The position numbers and the translations under genes were made by a program. Shown one piece after another: positions 9,120 to 16,189 of a DNA stretch of 64,000 nt. The notes under the pieces are model-generated. The model was given only the letters and a program-made list of their open reading frames with translations. It had not been told where the DNA came from and ran no database searches. Position 1 is the first letter of the stretch; each line of letters starts with the position of its first letter. Source of the stretch: Streptomyces avidinii (GTDB lineage Bacteria > Actinomycetota > Actinomycetes > Streptomycetales > Streptomycetaceae). The stretch is taken from positions 124,001 through 188,000 of the forward strand of contig NZ_BMVL01000006.1 of NCBI RefSeq assembly GCF_014650695.1. Direction: 5' to 3'.

Positions 9120-9221
9120 GGGACACCGAATACGCGGTCTCGTCGCCGCTGGGGCCCGACGCGGCCCCGTACCTCACTTCCACGCACCTCGCCGAACTCG
9201 GCTTCCACTGGGCGCAGTAGT
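9120..9221 (+). pseudogene. Possible gene tail, unidentified
   Basis: A reading frame DTEYAVSSPLGPDAAPYLTS then THLAELGFHWAQ ending at 9221 looks like a protein C-terminus with normal codon bias, but no start or upstream domain remains. Family not recognised. Confidence 0.25.
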
Positions 9222-9249
9222 GCCAGGACTCTGTCGTGAGTTCGCCGGT

Positions 9250-9708
9250 CTACCCCTTGTTGGCGTTGGGGCGCGGCGTGGTCTTCGTGTCAGGCCGACG
9301 GATGATGTCGTTGTCGCCCGCCCGGCGAGGGACGTAGGAGAATCCCTCCTCGGTGCCCTCGTCGTAGTGCACTACCGAACCGTTCTTCTTCAACACGTCC
9401 AGCCAGGAGGCCAGCCGGGACTCGTCCCTCTCGGTCAGCTCCTTGCCGGCGCGGCGTCGGCCCTCGGCCCGGAGCATCGCCAGCGGGTAGGCCCAGCGGT
9501 GCTTCTCCTTCACGAACCAGGGGATGAGGTCATCGTTCCGCACGATTCGCCGATCGAGACCTCGCCGACGCCGGAAATTGCCCCACATCGACACGACAGT
9601 CTCGATGTTGTACTTGCGCCGGTATTCCTCGATCATCCACTGATACGTGCGCCCTTCCTCGAACCATCGGATCACCTCCGACTCGTCCTGGATCTTGCGC
9701 CTTCCCAT
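9250..9708 (-). CDS. Small basic probable DNA-binding protein
   Basis: 152 residues from ATG 9708. It is rich in Arg/Lys/Trp, with a helical N-terminal half (EVIRWFEEGRTYQWMIEEYR, then MWGNFRRRRGLDRR) that resembles a helix-turn-helix, and a C-terminal segment ending in a basic tail. It reminds me of small regulatory proteins found in actinomycete phages and mobile elements, but I cannot name the family. The longer frame upstream of 9708 has no coding support. It lies 950 bases outside the left end of the Tn7-like transposon. Confidence 0.75.
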   Translation of the reverse strand: MGRRKIQDESEVIRWFEEGRTYQWMIEEYRRKYNIETVVSMWGNFRRRRGLDRRIVRNDDLIPWFVKEKHRWAYPLAMLRAEGRRRAGKELTERDESRLASWLDVLKKNGSVVHYDEGTEEGFSYVPRRAGDNDIIRRPDTKTTPRPNANKG

Positions 9709-9851
9709 GAACCCACCCTGCTCGATCTCGATCACGCGACACTTGCACACTACAGGGCCCGCGGACGGAGGCTCCGTACGGCCCCAGGACACGTGTGGAG
9801 GGCGCCCCGGACCTGCCGGTGGGCTCGCTGGCAGCCGCCTCCGCCTTGTTC

Positions 9852-10304
9852 TCACTTCTTGCAGGGGAACGTCACCTGCTCGCTGCGGACGCTCTTCTTC
9901 TGGTCCGGCAGGTGGAGCGTGACGTACCCGGTCACCGCCTTGGCGTTCCTGGGCGCCGGCATGTCCACGACCTGAAGGACGACCTTGGTGGAGGTGCCCG
10001 CGCCGAAGGCGAAGGATCCCGGGGAGACCCGGGCGCGGCTGGCGTTCACGGTCCAGTGGTAACGGACCGTGCCCGGCCCGGTCGCCGTGATCTTTCCGTC
10101 GAAGGCCATGGCCACGGGAGTGCCGTTGCACTCGACGGTCTCCCCCGGCTTCAACAGGGTGACCACTTCGACTTTGGTGACCTTCACCGCCTGCTTGACC
10201 CCGCCCGTCCCAGCGGTTCCGGCCTGCGCCACGTAGGCGGGGGCGAGGGCCACCGAGGAGGCGAGGAGCGGGGCTGCGAGGAGCGTGAGGCATCGACGCC
10301 GCAT
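9852..10304 (-). CDS. Secreted hypothetical protein
   Basis: 150 residues from ATG 10304, with AGGAAGG just upstream. The Sec signal peptide is clear (MRRRCLTLLAAPLLASSVAL, cleavage near AQAG). The mature part is beta-rich with one Cys pair (VECNG and TFPCKK at the C-terminus) and reads like a small Ig-like or beta-sandwich exported domain. No family recognised. It is a monocistronic gene close to the transposon edge. Confidence 0.8.
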   Translation of the reverse strand: MRRRCLTLLAAPLLASSVALAPAYVAQAGTAGTGGVKQAVKVTKVEVVTLLKPGETVECNGTPVAMAFDGKITATGPGTVRYHWTVNASRARVSPGSFAFGAGTSTKVVLQVVDMPAPRNAKAVTGYVTLHLPDQKKSVRSEQVTFPCKK

Positions 10305-10650
10305 TGTGCTGCCTTCCTGATGAGGAAAGCCCCCGATGTCGGTCCCAGGATATCGGCGGCCCGCCCGGGCGGCCCGGCAGCCGGTCGACTCCGAGGCCGA
10401 CCGGACCCCCGCGCTCGCTCCCGCCGAGCAGAAGCAGCCGGTCACCGCGGGTCGCGAGGCCGAACGGGTCCGAGACCGGCAGGGTACGGATACGGAGTAT
10501 CCCGCTGGGCCCCATTTCGACGAGCGGGTCGCCGGGCCAGTAGGTGGCTTGGACGGTGGAGCCGGAGACGTTGACCGTGTTGATGCCCGCGACATGGTCG
10601 TAGGGCTCTGGTGGGCGCAGGGAGCCCGCATGGTTCCCCCTGTTGTCACA
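10305..10650 (-). other. No intact gene; possible coding remnant
   Basis: About 350 bases between the secreted protein and the transposon. On the minus strand a frame reads YDHVAGINTVNVSGSTVQAT and VEMGPSGILRIRTLPVSDPF, which has the look of real protein, but it lacks a start and a sensible end. If the transposon is removed, the frame meets a stop about 20 codons into the right flank, so I see no intact gene that the insertion interrupted. Confidence 0.35.
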
Positions 10651-10772
10651 AGTGCTGTGACTGAGCGAGATAGTTGGCCCGCTTGACCCACTACACCGCT
10701 CAGGCCGGGCCGCGGCTTCTCCGAGGATCGCGCGGGTCATCCTGGCCGTTCTGGAGAGCGAGGAGTTCATTG
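10651..10772. repeat. Left end of the Tn7-like transposon with target duplication
   Basis: AGTGC at 10651-10655 is one copy of the 5-bp target duplication. The terminus follows directly: TGTGAC at 10656 then TGAGCGAGATAGTTGGCCC (10662-10680), which matches the inverted right-end repeat TGAGCGTTTTACTTGGCCCC in its TGAGCG and TTGGCCC halves. A weaker second copy, GAGCGAGGAGTTCAT, starts at 10756. These are the expected TnsB-binding sites. All of this is seen directly; binding is inferred from the Tn7 family. Confidence 0.85.
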
Positions 10773-11306
10773 CGAGGGACTGTTCCCCTCGAAGTCGCCC
10801 AGGTTGATGAAGCTCACCCGGTCCTCCCAGGCGTCCCACGTCACATGCTTCCGGGCACCCCAGTAGTAGGTCTCGTAACTCATGAGGTCGCCATATGCCT
10901 CGTTCTCGTGTATTCGATCAGGCTGGCCGAACACCGTCAGGAACTCCTCGTACGAGGCCAAGTGTGCGAAGTGGGACAGATGTGGGCCGCTGATCGCGAA
11001 GCCGACCACTGCTCCGGCGCACACTTTGTAGTTGATCTTGTCGGCGCCGTAGAGGAATCCGTCCGACCGGACAACGTCTTCGATGACCTCGTCCAGCGTC
11101 AGGCTCCGTCCATCAGCGTCGTAGTACTCGCTTTCGATGTTGGTCCCACCGCGGTACCGGGCGATGACGGAAGACAGGCCACCCACAATGCGCTGCCGTG
11201 GAATGGTCGCGGCCCGCGCTCCCAGGGCGATGCCGTTCACCTCGACACCGGCGAGGTCGAGGTTCGGCCGGGACAGCAGGTCCAGGTCTTCGAGGATCTC
11301 GATCAT
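10767..11306 (-). CDS. Transposon cargo protein, unknown
   Basis: 179 residues from ATG 11306. Acidic, mixed alpha/beta, no signal peptide or membrane segment. Aromatic-rich segments (NIESEYYDADGRS, MSYETYYWGARKHV, AWEDRVSFINLGDFEG) give it the look of an immunity-type or SMI1-like cytoplasmic protein, but I cannot assign a family. It is the leftmost cargo gene, ending inside the second TnsB-site-like repeat. No clear ribosome site is visible. Confidence 0.7.
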   Translation of the reverse strand: MIEILEDLDLLSRPNLDLAGVEVNGIALGARAATIPRQRIVGGLSSVIARYRGGTNIESEYYDADGRSLTLDEVIEDVVRSDGFLYGADKINYKVCAGAVVGFAISGPHLSHFAHLASYEEFLTVFGQPDRIHENEAYGDLMSYETYYWGARKHVTWDAWEDRVSFINLGDFEGNSPSQ

Positions 11307-11362
11307 CGTCGGAGTCTAGGGGCAGCCGTCCGAGCCCTGGCCCTTCAACCAGGTGCTTGGCC

Positions 11363-11392
11363 GATCAGCGGAACCAGACGATGAGGCGCACG
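11363..11392 (-). pseudogene. Leftover tail of a second copy of the next cargo gene
   Basis: The minus strand encodes VRLIVWFR followed by a stop, in a 30-base stretch that matches 11421-11450 (the end of the next gene, VRLVVWFH) at most positions. Only the tail remains, so the cargo once carried tandem paralogues and one was deleted. Confidence 0.55.
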
Positions 11393-11422
11393 GGCCAACA
11401 CTGACGCGCAGGCGGCCATAGA

Positions 11423-11875
11423 TCAGTGGAACCAAACGACGAGGCGTACGTTCTCCGCTCCGTGGACTTCGCTGAGGATGCTCATGACGTTCCAGACCCG
11501 GCCCCAGTCGGTGTCGATACCTGCGGCTGAGTAGCGGGTTCGTGTGCCTGAGGCGTTGGTTTCCTGCCAGTCCGTGGTCTCCAGCTCGGCCCAGGTCAGC
11601 CAGGTGGTCCCGTGCACATCGTGGGGGCCGCCGTAGCCGGCGAACACGCTGCGCAGCCCATCCGAGGCGTCGTCCGGGAAGCCACGATCTTCGGCCAGGG
11701 GACGAAAGGCGTAGGAGTTTCGGATTCCGAAGAGGCAGGCCAGGCCGTCGTAGGCGTTGCCTCTGTTGAGGAGGAAGAGATCGATGCCGACCTCCCACAC
11801 GGAGTCCTCGTCGTAGGGTCCCCATAGGCGGGCCCCCGGCCTACATTCGATCATTCCGCTGACGTCGGTCGACAT
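11423..11875 (-). CDS. Transposon cargo protein, unknown
   Basis: 150 residues. I chose ATG 11875 (MSTDVSGMIECRPGAR) over the longer frame because the sequence before it has no family look and GCAGGATC lies at a plausible distance. It contains ECRPGARLWG, an acidic/aromatic middle (VWEVGIDLFLLNRGNAYDGL), and TWLTWAELETTDW. I recall similar short cytoplasmic hypothetical proteins in Streptomyces but no function. The tail of a lost paralogue lies directly downstream at 11363-11392. Confidence 0.75.
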   Translation of the reverse strand: MSTDVSGMIECRPGARLWGPYDEDSVWEVGIDLFLLNRGNAYDGLACLFGIRNSYAFRPLAEDRGFPDDASDGLRSVFAGYGGPHDVHGTTWLTWAELETTDWQETNASGTRTRYSAAGIDTDWGRVWNVMSILSEVHGAENVRLVVWFH

Positions 11876-12070
11876 GGAGAGATCCTGCCTGCGCAGGCCA
11901 GGAGCCAGCATCTCCTTTTCGCGCGCGTGCGTACGCGAACCGGTCGAGACCCTGGCTTAGCCGGTCCGCTGACCTCATAGGGACGCTTCCTGCGGGGGTC
12001 CGGCCGCTGGCTACAGCGCCAGCGCAACTACGCGCTCGGCCTCAGCCTCCGCCGACGCAACGTCAACGTT

Positions 12071-13312
12071 TCAGCTCAGCAGAGGATTGCCCTGGAGGTT
12101 CCCTTCCCCGCACGGCCAGGGACCCTCTGCCAGGGGCCCCAGCGGTGTGCGGACAACCAGGACCTCGTCGTCCAGGGAGACGACAACGCTGCCTTCGCTC
12201 AGCAGTAGCGCACGACCGATGACAGCTCGGCTGTCATCCATGGCGAACAGTTCGTGTCCGGCGAGGTCTGTGTCCACGGCGAGTAGCTTGCCGTCGCGCC
12301 AGAACACCGTGGTTCCCTCGCAGTCCATCGCGGGGTGGGACGTGTAGTAGCCCGTCAGCGTCGGCCCGTCCACGAGGGTGTTGTCCGGTGCGAGTCGCCG
12401 GAAGCGTGATCTCGAAGGCAGGTGATTTTCGAGCTCGGGGCCACTGGGGCTGCCGTTCTTGTCGACGAGCATGGCCCCGTGGCTGGCCCAGCGCGCGGTT
12501 TCAGCGCCGTGGCGGCCGAAGAGACCGGTCGTGAACGCGCCGTAGCCCTGGGATCCGATCAGGAACTGGCCAGGTCCCGCTATCGCCTTTCGGCCGGTGG
12601 GAGCCGGAGAGGTGGCCGAGATGGTCTCGCCGCTGTCCAGGTTGAGGAAGAACGTCCGCCCGATGCCGCCCCGTGTGTCGGTGAAGCTGGCCGCGATCCG
12701 GTCGGCCGAGACGAGCAGTGGCTCCCAGTGGTCTACGCCGATCTCCTCCGGGACCCAAGGTCTACGCGGCCGGATCTCCCATCCGGTCCGGTCTCCCATC
12801 TCCATCACACCCGGGAACGACACCGCACCAAGCGCGATCGGCGTGGACCAGAGGCACTCGCCCTCTCGCGTGTACCGGGCCACGCGAGGCTCCGGTACAG
12901 ACGTGGGCTGGCTTCGTTCTCCACGGACCAGGCGGGAAGCGCTGACCCAGGAAATGACGAACCCGTCGTCGAGGAGGACGAATGCCCCGATCTCCTCGTC
13001 CGGGCGGCACTCCGGGCGGGTGGTGGGCCCAGTGGATCCGTCCGGCAGAACACCTTCCAGGAGCCGACCGCCGCGATCCGGGTAGGCGATCCACAGCGTG
13101 CCGTCCGTGGACAGACGGGATTGCGGGCTGCCTGTCCCTGGGTAGCTCCGCTGCCACGCCACCTTGCCAGAGAGGTCGACCCTCGTGATGACGGTCGCCA
13201 GGGGATTCGCACCGTAGCTGGTCACAGTCAGCGGTCCGGAGGGATCCGCCGCGGCCACAGCTCGGACCTGGCCCGGCAGGGTGAAACGCGATGAGAGGGT
13301 CATGCGCCGCAT
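12071..13312 (-). CDS. Beta-propeller-like cargo protein
   Basis: About 413 residues from ATG 13312 (ATG 13303 is equally possible). It has repeating beta-strand patterns with WQRSYPGTGSPQSRLSTDGTLWI, LLDDGFVISWV, GKLLAVDTDLAG and LLLSEGSVVVSLDDEVLVV, as in PQQ/WD40-like propellers. No signal peptide or membrane segment. It could be a protein-interaction scaffold; no enzyme motif is visible. It is the cargo gene nearest tniQ. Its upstream region carries two transposon-end-like repeats (13359-13397). Confidence 0.75.
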   Translation of the reverse strand: MRRMTLSSRFTLPGQVRAVAAADPSGPLTVTSYGANPLATVITRVDLSGKVAWQRSYPGTGSPQSRLSTDGTLWIAYPDRGGRLLEGVLPDGSTGPTTRPECRPDEEIGAFVLLDDGFVISWVSASRLVRGERSQPTSVPEPRVARYTREGECLWSTPIALGAVSFPGVMEMGDRTGWEIRPRRPWVPEEIGVDHWEPLLVSADRIAASFTDTRGGIGRTFFLNLDSGETISATSPAPTGRKAIAGPGQFLIGSQGYGAFTTGLFGRHGAETARWASHGAMLVDKNGSPSGPELENHLPSRSRFRRLAPDNTLVDGPTLTGYYTSHPAMDCEGTTVFWRDGKLLAVDTDLAGHELFAMDDSRAVIGRALLLSEGSVVVSLDDEVLVVRTPLGPLAEGPWPCGEGNLQGNPLLS

Positions 13313-13358
13313 CTTGCCGCATGCCTCCGTGCGCTGTGGTGGCCCTCTGCAGCGCCGT

Positions 13359-13397
13359 CGGCCAACTGAAATGTTTCGGGCCAACTTCGACCCTCAG
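13359..13397. repeat. Internal pair of TnsB-site-like repeats
   Basis: Two adjacent about 19-20-base units, CGGCCAACTGAAATGTTTC and GGGCCAACTTCGACCCTCAG. They resemble the right-end repeat GGGGCCAAGTAAAACGCTCA and lie in the same orientation as the right end, although they are in the middle of the element between the cargo and tniQ. They may be a fossil end of an older nested element, or a TnsB operator. Resemblance is seen; meaning is inferred. Confidence 0.5.
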
Positions 13398-13442
13398 AGC
13401 CGAGGCTGGCTGGGGCAGCACCGCCCCATCATGGAGACCCCG

Positions 13443-14960
13443 TCACCTGGCCGAGGCACCTCGCGGGTCGCCTTCGCCGTCGGCGATAGCGATCTCGGCG
13501 ACGCGGTGAAGGGCATTCTGGTACGCCACGGCGTTGCCTGGTTCCTTCTGCCAGGGGCGGATGGTGACGGTGGCGGAGTGCAGCGACCCCAGGGGGATTC
13601 CGAGGTAGAGGGCGGCGGACCGGCGGGAGCGGCCGGTGGCCATCTGGACGAGTCGGATCGCCGCGTCCCGCCGCAGTTGCCGTCTCGGCGCGTCGAGCTC
13701 GTCGAGCGGGGTGGTCCAGTGCTCGGGCAGGACAGCGGGGATGGTGCGGGGGTCGAGTCTGCCCCGGTGGGTGGCGGGCTGGGGGAAGAGGGCAGGCTTT
13801 CCAACAGCCTTCTGTGGGAGCCGGACGACCCCGCGGAGCACCGCGGTCATCGTGGGTGAGCAGTGGGTGGCGTGCTGGCGGAGCCGGATGTGGGCGGTGC
13901 TCGTCGACGGCAGGGCGGACAGGAGCGGCGCGAGGGTGTGGTGCCCGTTCGGGTTATCGAGGATCGCCACGGTGAGGGCCATCAGGGCCGCTGCTGGGAG
14001 CGGGTCGGCGGGCGGGTGTCCGAAGGTTCGAGCGACCCGTCCGTCCCCCAGCGCCGTTGTCCGCTCGGGGTGGGGGCGGCGGAGAGCATCGACGTGGGCT
14101 GTGACCGCGTCCATCGACCCGAGCTCCGCGAAGACCTCGCAGGCTAGGGGCCAGCTGCCGCGGATGGCCGAGACGGTCGCCCGGACGTCGTTGAAGAACG
14201 ACTGGGCGGACACCCGCTGACCGAGGCTCGTCACCTCGTGATCGGCCCCGGCTGTGGCGGCTTCGGCTAGCCGGCGGTGGGCGTGCGTCATGGCCGGGGT
14301 GGGCCGCGGCAGGTGTTCTCCGGTGGGCTGGTCGAGTGGCTGGCCGCAGGCGGAGGCACGGCCAGAGCCGGCACGGTGACGGCAGCGGGCTGGGTTCAGA
14401 CGCTGCCCCGGGGCAGGGATGAGCTGTGTGGGTCGCCACCGTCCGTCGGAGCGGTAGCCGTTGGAGAACGCCGGCGCGTGGCAGGCGGGGCACTGCCAGG
14501 CCAGGAGTCGGTTGTGCCGCTCGCAGAGAAAGGTGTGCGGGAGGCGCCAGGCGCCCTGCCAGACGGGTCCGCCAGGGAGCTGGGCTGTGTCGGTCAGGCA
14601 GTCGGGGCAGTAGCGGCTGAAGGCGGTGAGCACCCAGCCGTCGTTGGCCATGGTGACGGAGCTCTGGTGCCGCCCGAGGTAGTCGATGCGCAGCGGTGTG
14701 TAGCCGGGGGCTTGCCCGGCGAGGGTGAGTGCGTGGACTTCGGCGGGGTGGAGGCGGCAGATGTCGGCGATTTCCTGGGCCTGGGCGGCGTCAAGGCGGA
14801 CAAGGTGGCGGGCCGGGAAGATCGGGCCGGTGGTGAGGCCGCAGAGGTGGCCGAGGTCCAGCGGTGGGAGGGCGAGCCGGTGGGCGAGGCGTAGAAGGTA
14901 GCCGGGCAGCAGTTCGTTGGTCACGGGGTCGAGGCTTCTGGGCAGCGGCGTGTTCGTCAT
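13443..14960 (-). CDS. tniQ: TniQ-family targeting protein
   Basis: 505 residues. It starts with the TniQ N-terminal domain (LLPGYLLRLAHRLALPPLDL) and has two CxxC zinc-binding pairs (YCPDCLTD near residue 118; CPACHAPAF near residue 162, with CERH between). A helical C-terminus contains an HTH-like segment (RRSAALYLGIPLGSLH). TniQ/TnsD proteins choose the target and recruit TnsC. The ATG overlaps the tnsC stop (ATGA). It is the last gene of the transposition operon and the only targeting protein seen. At this length it is larger than minimal TniQ proteins of CRISPR-associated elements. Confidence 0.9.
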   Translation of the reverse strand: MTNTPLPRSLDPVTNELLPGYLLRLAHRLALPPLDLGHLCGLTTGPIFPARHLVRLDAAQAQEIADICRLHPAEVHALTLAGQAPGYTPLRIDYLGRHQSSVTMANDGWVLTAFSRYCPDCLTDTAQLPGGPVWQGAWRLPHTFLCERHNRLLAWQCPACHAPAFSNGYRSDGRWRPTQLIPAPGQRLNPARCRHRAGSGRASACGQPLDQPTGEHLPRPTPAMTHAHRRLAEAATAGADHEVTSLGQRVSAQSFFNDVRATVSAIRGSWPLACEVFAELGSMDAVTAHVDALRRPHPERTTALGDGRVARTFGHPPADPLPAAALMALTVAILDNPNGHHTLAPLLSALPSTSTAHIRLRQHATHCSPTMTAVLRGVVRLPQKAVGKPALFPQPATHRGRLDPRTIPAVLPEHWTTPLDELDAPRRQLRRDAAIRLVQMATGRSRRSAALYLGIPLGSLHSATVTIRPWQKEPGNAVAYQNALHRVAEIAIADGEGDPRGASAR

Positions 14961-16189
14961 GCTGTGTCCGAGGCGGCGGGGCCGTGGTCATCGAACGCGG
15001 TGTTGCGTCGCCGTCCGGCACGCGGACGGCGGGTGGGAGCCGCGGGGACGGCCGGGATCTCGCCTGCTTCGGCATCGCGGCTGGCTCCGGCCAGGGTGAG
15101 CGGAAGGGCGTCGAGGAGGTTCTCGGTGAGGCGCTCAGCGCCGCTGGTGATCGCTTCGGTGCAGCCGTCCTCGATGAGGCGTTCGAGAAGGCCGACGACG
15201 CCGTTGGTACGGGCGAAGAGGTATTCGGGCATGCGGCCCGAGGTGAGCATGCCCGGTGGGGCGTTCATCAGCCGGAGGGCCTGTTCCACGCCGGTGAGAT
15301 GAGTGGTCCAGGCGGTGATCTGTTCGTCGGTGTCGTAGCGGAAGCGGTCGAGTTCGACGAGGTCGAAGCGGCGCTCGGTCTGGGTGGCCTCCAAGCCGTG
15401 TGCGGTGGCGTGCCGGGACGGGGGCAGCACACCCTGCCCGGATGCCGCATCAAGGCGGCCTTCGCGCAGGAGGCCGGAGGCAGGGATGTCGACGCCGATG
15501 AGGACGAGGGTGACGTTCATGCTCATGAACGCGCGGATCAGGTCGAGGGTGTCTTGGTCGTCGGCGCGGTGCATCCGCAGGCGGGTGATGTCGTCGAGGA
15601 CCAGGACCTTGGTGCCGTGGTCGGTCAGGGAGGCGGCGACCTGCCGGATCAGGTCGGGGAGGTCCATGTTCTTTGTGGGCGCCCCGTAGAAGTTCAAGAT
15701 TGCCTTGCAGGTGCTCTTCGGCTTCGCAGTCACCGGGGTCTGCACGTAGGCGACCGGCACCCACAGGTCGCGGGTCCCGGGCGAGGCGTCGGGGTGGACC
15801 TGGTGGTGGAGGGCGCGCCAGGAGTCCTCGAAGGCGGCCACGATCTCGCAAGTGGTCTCGGTCTTGCCCTGGTAGCCGCCGCCGCTGATCATCACTCCCG
15901 CGCGGGTGGACGGCTTGGCCTTGAAGGCGTTGGTGCGGATCCGAGCGCTCAGTAGCCGGTCGACCCTCTGGCTCATCGGGGTGTCGAGGAGCGGGAGGTT
16001 GGCGTGGGTGGCCATCCGGTGCAGGTCGAAGGCGGATCGCTCCAGTGGGGTCATCGCTCGCCACTGGCCGAATGTCCGTGCTGGCGCCGGTACGAAGGCG
16101 TGGCGTGCCCGTCGCCACGTGTCCCAGCCCGCCACCTGGTCTCGCGCCGCGGGAACGCTCAGCCCGAGCCCGGCGCCGGCCTGCTTCAT
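14957..16189 (-). CDS. tnsC: TnsC/TniB-type AAA+ ATPase
   Basis: 410 residues. The Walker A is GGGYQGKT (about residue 118-125) and the Walker B is KVLVLDDITRL (about 206-216), followed by a sensor-type segment VTLVLIGVDIP. This ATPase links target choice by TniQ to activation of the TnsA/TnsB transposase. The start overlaps the tnsB stop (ATGA) and the stop overlaps the tniQ start (ATGA), so all are translated in step. The decayed fragment at 7527-7832 comes from a relative of this protein. Confidence 0.92.
   Translation of the reverse strand: MKQAGAGLGLSVPAARDQVAGWDTWRRARHAFVPAPARTFGQWRAMTPLERSAFDLHRMATHANLPLLDTPMSQRVDRLLSARIRTNAFKAKPSTRAGVMISGGGYQGKTETTCEIVAAFEDSWRALHHQVHPDASPGTRDLWVPVAYVQTPVTAKPKSTCKAILNFYGAPTKNMDLPDLIRQVAASLTDHGTKVLVLDDITRLRMHRADDQDTLDLIRAFMSMNVTLVLIGVDIPASGLLREGRLDAASGQGVLPPSRHATAHGLEATQTERRFDLVELDRFRYDTDEQITAWTTHLTGVEQALRLMNAPPGMLTSGRMPEYLFARTNGVVGLLERLIEDGCTEAITSGAERLTENLLDALPLTLAGASRDAEAGEIPAVPAAPTRRPRAGRRRNTAFDDHGPAASDTA

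Noticed and set aside
10305..10655. A gene interrupted by the transposon at its left edge
   Set aside because: Joining the flanks at a single AGTGC gives a stop about 20 codons into the right flank on the plausible strand, so no intact gene is restored.
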